Source of the DNA: Gossypium raimondii
Lineage: Eukaryota; Streptophyta; Magnoliopsida; Malvales; Malvaceae
Reading direction: 5' to 3'
NCBI RefSeq assembly: GCF_025698545.1
Contig: NC_068576.1
Coordinates: 53,168,390 to 53,232,389 of the forward strand
Length of the DNA: 64,000 nucleotides
Every line of letters begins with the position of its first letter. Positions within the stretch are counted from its first letter, which is position 1. Positions 11,002 to 24,139 of the stretch are shown here, in pieces. Under the pieces are notes generated by a model. The model saw nothing but the letters and a program-made list of their open reading frames with translations. It had not been told where the DNA came from and made no database searches. Made by a program: the position numbers and the translations under genes.

Positions 11002-13713
11002 CCTGATCATGCCCCATAGTTGGAAGAAGTTGTGAGTAAAAATTAATCAAAATTACCAAAGTTTTATGTATGTAGTTTGATCATCTTTAGGTCGTTTTTT
11101 TTTTCCATCTATTAATTTCAGAATATTGCGGGAAGGTCCTCGCTTCTTCAGAGGTTTCTTACCTACCAATTCAACACTGATACCAACCCCCATATCCTCA
11201 AGATGTGATATTTGTTGGTGCCTTGCAAATATTGTAATCTTTTCTTCTGTTCAAGACAATTATTATTCATCCAAATATAAAATAGAAAAAGGGAAAAAGA
11301 GAGAAGATTAGGGACACAGTGGGCATGATCAAAAGTGCTAGTGGGCTTTTGTGTAGTGATACCTTTTCTGTATATATGTATATATTTGACATTTATATAT
11401 GGAATAATGGCAAAAGGAGAGTTACTTTGTTGTAATTTAAGTTTTCTTTCCCTTTTTTCTTTTATGATTTTAAAACAGGAACTTGGAGTTTAAATCTTAT
11501 TGTTTTTGATAAAAGAATAGATATATTTGTTATTGAACTACAAAATTAGTTTCTTTTCTCTTAATCACGCTTATTAATGGATGATCATCTTCTCAAGATT
11601 GATTAAGATTTGTGGCCAAATTTAATATTATATCCCTACCATAATTGTTAAAAACCTTGTCTCTCGTTTAAAAATTCGATAATCAACAAGTTATCAATTC
11701 ATAATAAATTAGTTAAAATTAACCATTTAAGTTTATGCGTTTACGAAAACTTGGATTATTTTCTCAGCTTTCTTTTAAATTAGAGGGACTAATTTTTTTA
11801 ATTTTCTTAAAGGAGAGGGATGAACTTCAGAATTTGACAAAAAAAAAAAAAGAGAGAAGAATAAATTCTAGTACATATACCAGAAGAAGTATTTGCCTCT
11901 TAATAGTTAACTCTTTAAGTTGCTAAGATCACTCAACAACATAAAAGCAATAGGAATAGGACCACTGTTCCGCTTCCTATTAACATATTATTTTTTCCTC
12001 AATCATACACGATTACAGAAAAAGGTCATGGACAATCCAAACCATTCCAGCCTCAAAAACTTGCGACATACAATAAGCTTTACCAAAGTCAATAAAATTC
12101 GAAATCTACAATCGACTTCTTAACATTTTGATCCATATTTCGGTTGGAGCACACTCTCCATTACATATTGTTTTCAACTTTACACCCTAAACCATTATAA
12201 TTAGTTCAATCCCACTCCTAATTAAATAAGCAATAAGTTGATCATGCTGTTTCTCTTTGCAGCGCTCTAGCAGGGATGATATCATTTTTCAGAGTTTTAT
12301 CATTATCTTTTATGGATTAATTAACATTTCTTTTGTCCAACATTTATAAACAAAACAAAAAAAAAAAACAATTGTACTGAGTGCAGACAAAATCACAGAT
12401 AACCTTTTGAAGAAAATTAGATTGTGAATAAAAAACTATTTACCAATGAGAAATACTTGAATTATGTCATCATGGACTTGATATTAAAGCTTTTTAATCC
12501 AGCCACAAGTTAATTGACTCATTTGTGACTTGTGATTAGACCTTAAATTCAAACAAGTATTTATCATGACTAAAAGGTTGATAATGAGTTGCTTTACACC
12601 ACACAGTCTCTGCTTGCTGATGCTTATATGATTTAAATCCTCAAGAAACCCTTAAAATAATGTTTAATTTCGACATACATGAATGTGTGATTTGCAAGCA
12701 TTTGGTATACCACATTATTTAAAAGCTCTGTAATCATGGTTTTTCTTAGGACACAAGCTATGATGTTTCATTAAATAAAAATCATGCGAACAAAATATAA
12801 TTATTTTAAACATGATTTGAGTGAAATAATGGAGAAGTCTACAATGACACTGGGAAAGGTGAGTGATCGATGGAGGGAGACGCAGCATCTAAAATTCTCA
12901 ACCTACATTACTCCTAGGGTGACCTGATCAGATTTCACCTCACAAAGATATATAGGAAAGAAGCTGTGACTACAAAGTGGAATGTTCAATCATGTGGGTA
13001 TATTTTTTTGTGGCTAATGTTGAATATGAGATTGATCAGTCGTCTTCTTTAATAATTAGACCATTTTTGTTAGAATCTTGGAGATTTCAAGTATTCGTTG
13101 GAAACACTAGAAGAGTGTCCACTTCAATTGAGATGTGCAAGGAAATTTGTCTCAACCACTCTATTTGCAAATTTTCAAGTAGACAAATAAAATTATCATT
13201 TGTCTTTGAAGATTCAACTGATTACAATTTTATAATTAAAATTCTTTTTCAGGATTTTAATTTATTTTTTATAGGGACTTCTAGTATTTAAGTCAAAATT
13301 CATTGAAACACCACTAGTTTCAACTGACAACTAGTCGCAACATCTCTTCTTGTGCAGTTTTCGATCTCATGAGCATAATTGGCAACAACAAATTTCCTTT
13401 CAACTAAACAATTATGACCTGCGATTGTTTCATGATGAGTATCAAACCATAATTCTTACACCATTTATGAGCAAAATATAATTAACGAGATATAAGAAAA
13501 ATTAAGAGTTTACATAGGAAATAATTTTTAATGTGATTATACTCTTTAAGCTTACACCCACCATCCCAAAAGAATAAAATATCATTTCATTTCACTCATA
13601 ACTTTTGCAAAGATAAAGCTACAAACCATCCTTTACAACAACGTGTGACTTTTGTACAATATAGTTACCAACCATCCTCACATAAATAATAAATAAAATT
13701 CTACGAAGGCCCT
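11002..13713. other. MYB 3' region and intergenic DNA
   Basis: The first 300-400 bp probably holds the MYB 3' UTR. The rest is AT-rich with no recognisable domain. Short ORFs at 11735-11926, 11920-12123 and 12977-13291 lack family motifs, splice context and coding-type composition. Confidence 0.5.
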
Positions 13714-14046
13714 TATATTAGGAGTCAGATTGCATTTTGTCTCTTCTATTCAAAAAAACGGGCAAATTAGTCTCTATACATTAAATGGAAGAGCAAATTT
13801 GTCATTTCTGTTAAAAACCTCATCCATTAATACAATTAAAAACAGACGTGGCTAACGGAATAATTAAACAATGACACGTGGCATACCACATATACCTTAT
13901 GTTGACATATAAGGGCCAATTTTTAACTGTAGAAATATATGGAATTTTTAACAAAAAGACCAGTTTGCTCTTTTATTTAACATGCATTGACTAATTTGTT
14001 TAATTTTTTAGTAAAGGGGGGAAAATGCAATCTGACTCCTAATATA
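13714..14046. mobile_element. MITE with 25-bp perfect terminal inverted repeats
   Basis: The left end begins TATATTAGGAGTCAGATTGC (13714 on) and the last 25 bp (14022-14046) are its exact inverse. The 333-bp body is non-coding and itself partly symmetrical (CAAATTAGTC on the left, GACTAATTTG on the right). No certain target-site duplication was found. Confidence 0.7.
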
Positions 14047-15111
14047 GAGACCTCTATGATACCTTTATCAGATTACATCCCTTCTAAACTTGATCTCCAA
14101 AAAAAAACTTAAGCAAGAAATTTTAATTATTAACATTTCTTACTTATTAAAAAAAGCGTAATGACAAAGTTAACTTTCAATATTTACATGTTGTCAGTTT
14201 GACCATTATTCTTTTATGAGCTAAATTGGTCATTAATTTTTTTAAAAAAGTTAAACCGCTTTTTTTAACGGAAATGCTAACAAAAGTATTAAATTTTTAA
14301 CGATATTGGCGTGGCAATTTGCATGGTAGTCCATCCGTGTCTACTTTATATTGACATGACATTATTTTTCTTATATGGCATATCAACAAATAATTTAAAA
14401 ATTATAAAACTATTCAAAAAATAAGAAAAATTCAAAATTATAAAGAAAAATAACATAAAGTGCATGTGGATTGTCATGTGAGCTACTATGTTTAAAATTT
14501 TACGTTTTAGTCAATATTGTTGTTTTAAAAAATTCAACTCTTTTAAAAGATTGATAGTCAAATTCGACTTTTTCAAAACATTGAGAGTCAAATTTAACTT
14601 GAAAAATAATAAGAACCAAATTGGTAAAAGATACAAATATTATAACCTAAATTTGTAAATTTATCTAAAAAATGTAATTTATCAAATAAACTTTAAGTAT
14701 CAAGTAATCTTTAACCAAGAGAATCACATTAGGAGGCAATTATTTCTCTACAAATTGAGAAAAAATGAAGTTGGTCCACCATATTTGATATATCTCAAGC
14801 AAACATTTAAAAAGAGGTTTATATGTATTATAAATTTTATCACATGAAAATCATTTATTTAGAATATATGTGTATTAAAATAACATATAATAAATAATGA
14901 AGCATAAAATTTGAAGCTAATATCAAGTTGACTTGTGACACTAACAGAACCAATGACATTATCATTAAGAGTTTTTTTTTATATTAACAGTTTCTTTTTT
15001 TAAGTTTACTCAAGAATTATCATTGGTGTTTGTTTATGGATCCATTAAATACAAGTTCAAAGTATGAAAAGACAAAAAGGTCATCAAAATAATAATAGTA
15101 GTATAACACCC
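14047..15111. other. intergenic region with decayed repeats
   Basis: Phrases between 14160 and 14660 (such as AAAAAGTTAAACCGCTTT and the repeated TTGAGAGTCAAATTTAACTT type) look like an old inverted-repeat element related to sequence at 6330-6740. There is no gene. The last five bases, CACCC, are the target duplication of the next LTR. Confidence 0.45.
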
Positions 15112-15499
15112 TGTTGACACCATTTTTTGGATGGAAAACGGGGTCGACTTGGGTTTTGATGAAAACGGAAAAAAACAGGAGTCGCCACCAATCCTTTTTG
15201 ATGAGGTGTGATTAGGTCACCTCGTAAAAGTGGTTGTTTTTAATAAACGGTTTAATTTTATTAAAACAACAAGTTTGGTCCACGAAATTCAGAAAAACGG
15301 GTTCGGGAGTCGGTTACGCACGAGGAAGGATTAGCACCCTCGATACGCCCAAAATTGGTACCTAGTTGATTACTTAATGTCTTAATGTCGAAAATTGAAA
15401 ACTTTGAAGAATTTTAAAAATACAATCCTTGTATTAAAATATTGAAAATTTTTGGGAAAAGGGGCATATTTTACGTTAATCGAGAAAAATGCATTATAT

Positions 15500-15713
15500 C
15501 CAGTAAGTTAGGACACAATGTCTCGAATTCCCAATGCGCGAAGGAATGCCGAAAATTTAAAAGATATTTAACTATCTCGAATTTTAAAAAAGGATCACGA
15601 CCAGTAAGTTAGGACACGATCTTTTTATTTTCGAGATCGTTTAAAATTTGAGTTTGAAAAGATTCGTGTATTTAAACTTATTGTGAAAATCGAAACCCAG
15701 TAAGTTAGGGTAC
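15500..15713 (+). repeat. three spaced copies of CCAGTAAGTTAGG in the LTR
   Basis: CCAGTAAGTTAGGACAC occurs at 15500 and 15601, and CCAGTAAGTTAGGGTAC at 15697, a spacing of 101 and 96 bp. The intervening sequence is much less alike. The same motif recurs, inverted, with similar spacing in the other two LTR copies. Confidence 0.75.
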
Positions 15714-16786
15714 GACCTCCCCAAATTTAAACACGAAATTTTGCTTATTCATATAAAATCATAATTTATGCATCAAATAAAATTAATCTAACACGAAATA
15801 AAATACGGTGTTAACACTCGTAATGAAACAAAAATGAATGCGATGATGTAAAAATAATGCGAGCAATAACAATATAAAAAAACAAATCAATATCATACCA
15901 AAATAAACAAGTATATGAACAAATAAAATTAAAACATCCTAAAAACGTAAATAAATAAATAAATAAATAAAATGAATAAAATTTTAAAAATATAAAAGAT
16001 ATATGTATATGTATATGTATATAAAAATATGAAATGTCTAAAATATAAGAGTATGTGTATACATGTATATTTAATAATAAAAGTGTGTATGTATGTTGCA
16101 GAAATGTATGCATATGTATATATATATATATGCTTTGAAATTATAAAATGAAAAAACTTTTATATGTATGTATATCTATGAGTTATAAAATATATGCATG
16201 TATATACATGTATTATAAACGTATAAGTGTACACATATATGTATATATACATATAAGGTATATAAATAAAATATAAGTATGAATATATATATAAATAAAT
16301 TTAAAAATATATATACGTATATATATATGACAAAAGTATGTATATTATAAAAATATATACATGTGTATATAGATAACAAAATTTGAAGTTTAACAAAGTA
16401 TAAATAAGTAAATAATAATTAATAGTAATAATAATAGCATCTAAATTTAATGAGAAAATAACCAAAACAACAAAGAAAAAAGGACTAAAATGAATTTAAA
16501 AGCAGGACTTTGGGGAAAATCCAAAATAAATAAAGGGAAGGACTCCTATGAACGCGCGCATAATGTGGAGGGACTAAAAGGGTAATTTTGCTTCTCCTCC
16601 AAAACGATGTTGTTTGGATAGGGACCCAATTGAAATCAGTAATAAAACAAAGGGCAAATTTAAGAATGTACAAAATCTGATTGAAAACATTAAAAACACG
16701 GAGGGGCTGAAAGCGCAATTAGCCCCTCCGCTAAGAAAACACGCGGATCCTTGGCAGGCGGGTCAGGTGGATCGGGTCTAAAGGCT

Positions 16787-16850
16787 AAACGACGTCGTTT
16801 TAGGGCTATGGTGCCAAGCCGTAAACGACGCCGTTTAGGAGGGGTATAAA
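16787..16850 (+). promoter_or_regulatory. LTR promoter: palindromes plus TATA box
   Basis: A perfect palindrome, AAACGACGTCGTTT (16787-16800), and a near-copy, AAACGACGCCGTTT (16823-16836), are followed directly by GGTATAAAA (16844-16852). A weaker copy sits upstream at 16602-16615. The order of repeated palindromes, then TATA, then a pyrimidine-rich leader fits the U3/R promoter of the LTR. Confidence 0.6.
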
Positions 16851-17637
16851 ACTCCAATTTTTTAGCAAAAATTCATTCTCTTCCACTCTTCAGAAAAAAA
16901 ACAAAACATTCTCTCAACTCTCCCTCTTCTCGGTCCCTCCTCGGCCGGGGTTACAGCGAGCCACCACCAGTAAGCGCCATGCACTGCCACCCTACACTGG
17001 TAGAAAAAAGCGATAAAGGTTTTTTTCTTTCTCTTTATATTTTTTTTCTTTTTTTGCAAATGTAAACTGTTTTTAAAAAAATAAAAAATAAAAAAGAGGT
17101 AAAAAAGAAAAGAAATGCAAAACGAAAATCACCTTTGATTTTTATATTTCTTGTTTTTGTGAAATGTTACAAAAGAAAGAAAAAAGAGAATCCCCCTTTT
17201 ACATTGTTTGGCTTTTGCCGAAAGAGAAGAAAAAAATCCTAGCAAATCCCCCCCTTTGTTTTCGATTAGAATGGCTTTTTATATCAAGCCATTTTACAAT
17301 TTTTTTTATTTTTCTTTGCTTGTTGTTGCTGCTTTCTTTGTTTGTTTGCAGTGAGCAGCTTGGGCGGTGGCGAGAGCAGGTGGCCACTTGCTATGAAGCG
17401 CGGGCAATGGCGGTGCTAGGGCGAGCTAGGGACGTGCAAGCGCATTAGCTAGGCTAGGGTTTGAAAACCGAAACCCTAGGTTGACTATTGGAAATTTAGG
17501 TTGGTTGGGCTTTGGGTAGTTGGGCCGGTGCATTTGGGCTTCGGGTTTTGGGCCAGTGTTTAGGTGGGTTGAGTTTGGGTTATTTTGGGTTTGTTTAAGA
17601 TGGGTTTGTAATGGGCCGGGCAAAATGGGCTTGTACA

Positions 17638-18939
17638 CACCCCAAAAATCTCAATGTCACTAATAATAGTATTTCGAAAGATAAATAGCAAATTTTCCCA
17701 AAAGTTAAGAGTTACCCATTGAATAATGAGGTAAAGTCAAAATTTAACATTGAGAAAGTAAGTATGAATAGTGAAGGGTTAGTAAGGATTAAACTGCAAA
17801 TTTATGAAAGATGGACTGATATTGCATTTTGTCATTTTAGAGAAATGGGTAATTTTTTCAAAAATATTTTTTTATGAATGTGATATGGATATGAATTGAT
17901 AGGTAGAGTTTGAAAATTTAGATATGGACTAGATTGAAAAGTGGTGACAGGTACAGGAATTAAAGTGTAATCTTTTCATTTGTGGAGGAAGGATCTAAAT
18001 GTAATTTTTTTTTCAACTTTTAGTAGATTTTTGGAGGCATAATCATAATATTGGAATATCCAAGTGTTGAGGCAAAAAGAAAGAGAAAATTTGTGAAGAT
18101 TGAAGAAGAAGTATGTTGAATTGGATTGGTTGGTAATTAAAGAATTAAATTGAAAGTAAAATGGAAATATTTACATGCATACAAGTGGCAAATGACAAAT
18201 AATAAAAGAATGAAAAATATGGGAAAAAAAAAGCAGACAATTCTCCATCATTGTAAATAGGTTCCTTGAATTTTGGGGAAGCTTTACTATGGTTTTCTTC
18301 AAAATTATTTTAGAAAACAAAATACTTTTTTCTGTTTTATTCAATTTGTTCTCTTTCTCATTTTCATGAAATTAAAGTGAGATTTCACCCCAAAGTATAA
18401 TTTAAGAGTGTTTTGTAACCAACCATGGAGACTTGAAATAAAGATGGAAGTGAGAGAAAACATGGGTAAATTGTTTAAATTATTATGCTATATTTATTTA
18501 ATTGTATAATTTTTTGTGAAATTGCAAGAATTAAGTGTACTAATTAATACTTGAACTCGACAACTAAGTTCATTTTAGTATTTGAACTTGAATTCCATCA
18601 ATATTTGATTATGTGCTACATTCTCACTTGAAAATTAAAAATAAAATAAAATTTCTTGGTGATGGTGTAGCACAATTATAGAGTGTCACGTTATCAAACT
18701 TTTATATCATCCAAGTTAAATAACTAAAATGGACTTAGTTACCCAGTTCAGGTATGAAAGCAAAAAAAAGTATAGGTACCAAAACGGATCTAATTGTGAA
18801 CAACTAAAAATTTCATTAACCCTATAAATTATTAAAAAAGAATTAAGATGAGGTTTTTTTTTTAAAAAAATTGATCTGGGCTTTTTTATAATAAACCCAA
18901 CAAGTTAACTCAGCCACTAAGAAAAGAAGCTTCTCTCTC
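17638..18939. other. intergenic region
   Basis: After the CACCC duplication there is AT-rich, non-coding DNA. 18525-18830 holds an imperfect inverted repeat (TAATACTTGAACTCGAC against phrases such as AGTATAGGTACCAAAACGG) that looks like a worn MITE. No gene is seen. Confidence 0.45.
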
Positions 18940-19080
18940 CTTCGTTATAGGGTTTACGAATAACCTCGATTTAATTCTCTTCTTTTGATATATCTCCGGC
19001 AATAAACTTCACCGTTTCATTCCATCCTAGAGTGCGGAGCTCCCTTCATTTGTCGGGTTTTGGCTCAGATCGACTGCCGG
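18940..19080 (+). other. non-coding first exon of the CHCH gene (5' UTR)
   Basis: A pyrimidine-rich leader, without an ATG that opens a useful frame, ends at CTGCCGG|gtaaga. The matching acceptor is ttattag at 19823, just upstream of the start codon at 19850, so a leader intron of about 740 bp is inferred. The transcription start is not fixed. Confidence 0.5.
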
Positions 19081-19849
19081 GTAAGAATTCGTGCCGTTGT
19101 TTCACAGTTCGACTCCTTATTTCTCTTCTCCTGAAGATTTTTCACATTTGAATCTCTGCCATTATCGTTTTTACACAGCTTTTCGTTTGGAATTAGGGGC
19201 CGACCATAGGCTGGTTGACTGAATCGGTTTCCGTATTGGGTTTTTTTTTTTTTTTTGTATTGTAAGCAATTGAAAGAATTGGAATCATAAATCCATAAAT
19301 GGATTTTGGATTTCTTTGTCTTTGTTGTTTCAGAAAGTGATCTGTTTGTAATTTATGCTTTTCGTTGGTTTAAAATAGTTAATTATTTTGGAGTAGCATA
19401 GGGATACTGCATTGCCAGGTATCAAATTGTACAATGTGCTTGTCACAGGTTTCCAGTGAGAACTCTTCATTAGTATCTAAATTGTGACTTAAAATTTGTC
19501 ATAATAACCCATGTTTTGTATCGGTATTATAGTGACTGAAGCGCTCATATATTTCATATACTAATTTTAATTTTATTATAGGATGGATGATCTATTTTCA
19601 GTCAATCATCCAGGACAGTTGTTTGAGTTTTCATGTTGCCCTTTGTAAATCCTCTGGTCTCTAGCTTGAGTTATACGTGTGTTTTTTGTGCTATGTTAGG
19701 CACTCATTAGTTATTTGTTTTGCCTAAGATCTTGAGCTAGATTCCTGGTGAAAGAGCTTGCTTAGTGAGAATAGGTGTGTTATGTTTTTAATCCATGGTA
19801 TGTTTCTTTGTTGATGTTATTAGGTATTTCATCTTGGGTTGGTGGTGAC

Positions 19850-20395
19850 ATGGGTGATTTTCCAATCCAAATTAGCACCAGGCTTATCGACCGACTAACT
19901 GAAGATGATGAGAAGGTGAAGAAAAGAACAAAGAAAACTAAAACCAGGGTGCCACGAGAGCCTCGACTGCCAGAAACTAAGGTAGATCAGCCGCAAATAT
20001 CTGATGGTTCTGAACAACAGAAAGGGACTAGTACAGGCACCGGATGGGCTGTTCCGCCTCCCTTGTTTATGCCTGTAAACCAACCTCCTTACTCTGTCAG
20101 TGCAGAATTGGATGCAATTCGATCTGTCGTTAAAGAGAGCGAGAACGTAGTAGAAAAGCTGCGGAAGCAGGAAAAGAACATGGTGCAGGAAGTAACACAA
20201 AAAGCCAAGGATCTTCATGATAAGGAGTTCAAGATACCAGAACCAAAGCCTATGCCTTGTTCGGTTGAGAGTAATGCTTGGATGACATGCTACAAGGAGA
20301 ATACTAATGACCTTACTAAATGCGCTCCTCTGGCGCAAAATTTTGCAGAATGTGCTCGCAGAGTCAGGCAGCTTGCAAAACCAGCTGATAAGTAG
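19850..20395 (+). CDS. twin CX9C (CHCH) domain protein, MIC19/25-like
   Basis: A single coding exon of 181 aa. The start MGDFPIQIS was chosen because an acceptor site (19821-19823) lies just upstream; the longer frame from 19775 would cross that acceptor. The C-terminus carries a twin CX9C motif, C137-x9-C147 and C158-x9-C168, the two-helix CHCH fold that is oxidised by the Mia40 relay in the mitochondrial intermembrane space. Before it lies a charged, probably helical stretch (about 85-125), and the N-terminus has a basic KKRTKKTKTR segment. A helical region followed by one CHCH domain resembles MIC19/MIC25 subunits of the MICOS crista-junction complex, but other CX9C proteins cannot be excluded. 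No classical presequence is seen, as expected for Mia40 substrates. Confidence 0.85.
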   Translation: MGDFPIQISTRLIDRLTEDDEKVKKRTKKTKTRVPREPRLPETKVDQPQISDGSEQQKGTSTGTGWAVPPPLFMPVNQPPYSVSAELDAIRSVVKESENVVEKLRKQEKNMVQEVTQKAKDLHDKEFKIPEPKPMPCSVESNAWMTCYKENTNDLTKCAPLAQNFAECARRVRQLAKPADK

Positions 20396-22798
20396 TCTTT
20401 GATAGGGGCAAATTTTGAAGTCATAGAAGGAGTGCAAGCCACTTGCCATTGCAAATAAACCAGCAGACGAGAAAATCTACCAATTTGTTTTAACACCCTT
20501 GTAGGGTTACAGTTTGTGCCATTTTGGCATCTATCGTCTCATACTTTTTGTTAACATCTTCTACTTCTCCCTAAAGGCTTTGTTTTGTTACTTAATATGT
20601 TCAAAGCGACTTGAAATGATTGACATGATTTTCACCATTTTAATTTTGGTGCTTTAACACCAAATATTGTTTTCATTAATGTCACTATTTATTGAGATAA
20701 AGCAAGACTCTAAATTTGGTAATTTTTATTTTGTATAATTAAAGTATCTTTTGTTTTTGTGTTATAATTTCTAAAGATTAATCCTTTTGAGATTTCCTCA
20801 ATAATGTTGTTGAAGTTGACATCTCTTCTTGGAATTTTGAGTGTGCAATGTCTTTTACCACTACATTTAATACTTATTGATTCAAAATTCTTAAATTTTA
20901 AACATATATAAATAACTCAAAAAATATTAACTTTATATTGTTAAAAAATTTTAAATAAAAAAATTTATGGCATGGTTTAAAGGTTACAACGGATGTTAAA
21001 AAATGCATAATTTCAACAGTCATTTTTCCTTTTCCCTTCAAATACTCTCCATCGGATTATAAGTGCTGTTAAGAGGTTTGCTCACTTGGGGCTGCCCTTG
21101 GTTTTGTGTGTGACAAGGATTAACAGAACCCAAGGCTTGAAAAGGTAAATTGCTCTGACAAGCCAGAAGAGAAATGGTTCTTAAAGTAGTTGCTGTAGCA
21201 ATTTTCGTGTTTCTTATGTTGACGTGGAACATGTTTTGGTGGAGGACAACCCGCTAAATCAAAAGATAATGGCATCCATTTGATGAATTGCCTTCCAACT
21301 TACTCGCCCAAAGAATGTAGATGCCTTGAGGGGATGGGGTTTCGGGATTTTGACCATTTTAATATGGATAATGATTTAGCCTATCATTAATGTTTTAATT
21401 ATATTATTATTTTATTACATTTTAAATATATATGATATTATCTTAGATTTATTTGTCGTTTTTTTCAATCTATTCATGGTGTACAGAATAATAATCCTTT
21501 TAATATTGTCTTCCCCGCTAGATGCTAGACAGGCATGGACAATGATAAAAATTTGAATGCTTTATGGGCTAGCCTTCCAAAGCACATCTATATTTTAACC
21601 TTCCTTGATTAGATACCCAATCGGAGCAATTCTCTTCCTAGACTTGGAGAATTATCCATGAAAGTATTGATTTGCTTAAATAGGGTCTTCATTGGAGCGT
21701 GGGAACATGCATGATATTATGATTTTGCATGACCAATGGATTCCTAGTTGTTTGCTTTTGTTTTGCGCCTCCTCCCTTCTATCAAGATCTTGGAATGATG
21801 CATCTTTATGTTCGTATTTTAACCATGAAAAGCATAAAATTATTGTGAAAATATTGATTAAACACCTACTTCATGGTCAACTTGGATGGAATTTCCCAAA
21901 GAATGATGGTTCCTTTAATAATTTCTCTAGGTGTAGATCACTCTCGTCTCACTCCCTTCGTGCTACGACCTCAGGTTGTTCTAGTTGCTGCCATGGGCTA
22001 CCTAGTGCAGGCTGAAAACATTTATGGGGTCCCATTGTGGTCCCAAAGATTTAAGAACCTGCTATAGAGGGCATGACACGATGCAATGGCAACAAACTAA
22101 AATATTGCTAAATGGATCAGTGGAGTAGATCCCTGCAGCCTGAGATTATGGAGTGGAAGTGAATTTGATTAAGCACATCCTCTTTTCTGTCTGTCTTCAA
22201 GGGTCGTATGGGATGCTTCGAGGTTTAGCTACAAACCTCTACAAGAGGAGTTCTCGAGTGTTAAATCTTGGTGGGATAATATTAGTGGCTATTTTGAGTC
22301 TTTCATACTATTGGGTTTTTTCCCAACCAGTTCAATCATAATTAAATAAAAATAAAAAATGATAAATTACAACAATAGTTACTCGCTTATTCAATTCGTT
22401 CTATTTTCATCACCTAATTATTATTTTTTTCATTTTATTTATTTAACTTTTGAAATTAAATATTTTAGTCATTCATTAGTTAGTTGACTAACGGTAAGTC
22501 TAATGTGGGCTTTATTTTATTAGCTTAATAATAAATTTAATCTTCCAATGTTTTCATATTTTATCAATTTGATACCAAATTTAAAAAATTTAACAAATTT
22601 AGCTTGCAATGTTCACAAGATTTATCATTTTAATCTTAATTATCAATATTTTAAAAATATTTAAAAATCTCAAAATTAAAAAATATATGAAATATAAAAT
22701 TATTTAATATTTTCACCCCAATCTTTTCATATAGCTGAATGCAGAATGCAAAGAAAGTCGTTGAATGGATTTCTTGGAATCGAAGGTTGGGATGTTTA
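20396..22798. other. 3' region and intergenic DNA with LINE debris
   Basis: 20396-20600 is the likely 3' UTR of the CHCH gene. 20700-21030 is AT-rich. The part between about 21290 and 21760 carries scattered LINE-like words (listed separately). 22380-22740 is AT-rich, worn repeat sequence. No intact gene is seen. Confidence 0.5.
21290..21760 (+). pseudogene. decayed LINE reverse-transcriptase C-terminal fragment
   Basis: Translation across frames gives phrases typical of the region after the RT domain of plant LINEs: GWGFRDFDHFN near 21340 and TWRIIHESIDLLK followed by GLHWSVG near 21640-21700. Many stops and an AT-rich interruption (21390-21500) show it is long dead. Limits are approximate. 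Confidence 0.4.
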
Positions 22799-23704
22799 TG
22801 TGAGACCTAATTTTTGCCCGGCCCATTAACAAATAACCCAATTACAAATAAAATAAAATACCCCTGCCCAATTACTAAATCAACCCAAACCTAGACCCAA
22901 AATCTAAACCCACTAAAACTAAACCCTAATGGCCCAAATGGCCCAAAGTACAAATCAAAAAACAGAACCCTAGCCATCGCCTTGGTAGCACCACCGCCTT
23001 TTGACTTCCACGCCGCCGCCATCATTTCCTCTCTGTTGCCGTCGCCTCTAGCAACCACCAACTCTGCCACCTAATCCATCAGCATCAAATCACTCTGCAA
23101 ACAAGGGGAAAACACGCAAAGTAGCAAAATAATAGAGAAAATAGAAATGGATCGGCTATAAAAGCCAAACACCATGTCTGTATTTTTTTTACAAGGGATT
23201 AACAACACCAGTGAATAATAAGGAGATAAAAACAAAAGAAAAATGTTGATTTCAATTTATTTTCTTCTCTGTTCTTGCGTTTTTATTTACTTTCTTCTAT
23301 TTTATTTTTTTTATTTTTATTTTTTTGTTTATTTTCTACAACTCTTTTAACGAAACAAAAATAAGAAAAAGGAGTTACCTGTGCCACGCCGGAAAGGAGA
23401 AGACGAGCAGTTTCCCCTCGTTCTTCAGGCTTCGGACCTTTTTTTTTAGGTTTGGCCCTAGATTTGTGCCTAAGACGCTCTTGGCTTCGAAAAGAGGATC
23501 AAAAGATCCGACTTTGGAGTCGCCGGCCACCGCATGCGGCGGTGCTAGGGCGGAGGCGAGCCGGAGGCCTAGATCGGCCGATGATCGGCGCCAGGGCCTG
23601 AGAGAATACAAGAGAGAGAGTTCTCTCTCAGTTTTTTTTTTAAATGATGAATCTGATTTTTTTTCTTTTTTTTGAGTTTTTTTATAATATTTATACTAAA
23701 AGTG

Positions 23705-23928
23705 AAACGGCGCCGTTTTGAGATCCCTTGACCTGCGCAGTGACCCGGCCCAAGGGGAAGGATCCGCGTGTTCTGCCTTAGGGGGATATTTGTGCTATAG
23801 GCCCTCCCTCCTTTGTGGCGTATTCAATACAGTTTTTTTATTTTTTGCAATTTCGGCATCAAATTTTGTTTCTGTTTCAGTTTGATCCCTAGACCATGCG
23901 CTTTGATTTCGTTGGAACGGCGTCGTTT
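23705..23928 (-). promoter_or_regulatory. palindromic motifs of the LTR promoter, copy 2
   Basis: AAACGGCGCCGTTT (23705-23718, a perfect palindrome) and GAACGGCGTCGTTT (23915-23928) match the motif family seen in copy 1. Reading on the minus strand, the 23705 palindrome is followed within about 15 bp by AGTATAAATATT, a TATA box, as in copy 1. Confidence 0.5.
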
Positions 23929-24064
23929 AATCGACAGGGGTTATTTCCCTATTCGGTCCTCCCTCTTGCGGCGCGCGTCACAATTTAATCCTTTTTTCAT
24001 TTTTTTATTTCGATTTCACCCAATACTTTCGTTTTTATTTTGATTTAGTCCATATTTTAGCAAC

Positions 24065-24065
<1 letters not shown>

Positions 24066-24136
<71 letters not shown>
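24066..24136. repeat. ATT microsatellite
   Basis: About 23 uninterrupted units of ATT inside the AT-rich zone of LTR copy 2. The other two LTR copies lack it at this length, so it expanded after insertion. Confidence 0.9.

Positions 24137-24139
<3 letters not shown>

Larger units (their letters stand above)
15112..17637 (+). mobile_element. solo LTR of a large-LTR retrotransposon, copy 1
   Basis: It starts TGTTGACACC and ends TTGTACA (TG...CA) and is flanked by the perfect 5-bp duplication CACCC (15107-15111 and 17638-17642). No gag, pol, primer-binding site or second LTR is present, so it is a solo LTR left by recombination between two LTRs. Two other copies in this window share the start, the conserved first 300 bp, the TATATG-rich AT zone, and the end (GGGCCGGGCAAAA). 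Internal landmarks are a triple motif at 15500-15713, palindromes followed by a TATA box at 16787-16850, then a pyrimidine-rich transcribed stretch. Size and style suggest Ty3/gypsy, but without pol this is inference. Confidence 0.88.

Noticed and set aside
12977-13291. 104-codon ORF on the plus strand
   Set aside because: No domain, no signal for splicing or promoter, and AT-driven residue use; likely chance.
15811-16379. Two ORFs on the minus strand rich in Tyr, Ile and His
   Set aside because: They are translations of the TATATG-rich zone of solo LTR copy 1, with low complexity and no family.
23325-23675. 116-codon ORF with a normal-looking composition
   Set aside because: It lies inside solo LTR copy 2 and has no counterpart frame in the other two copies, so it is not a conserved product of the LTR.
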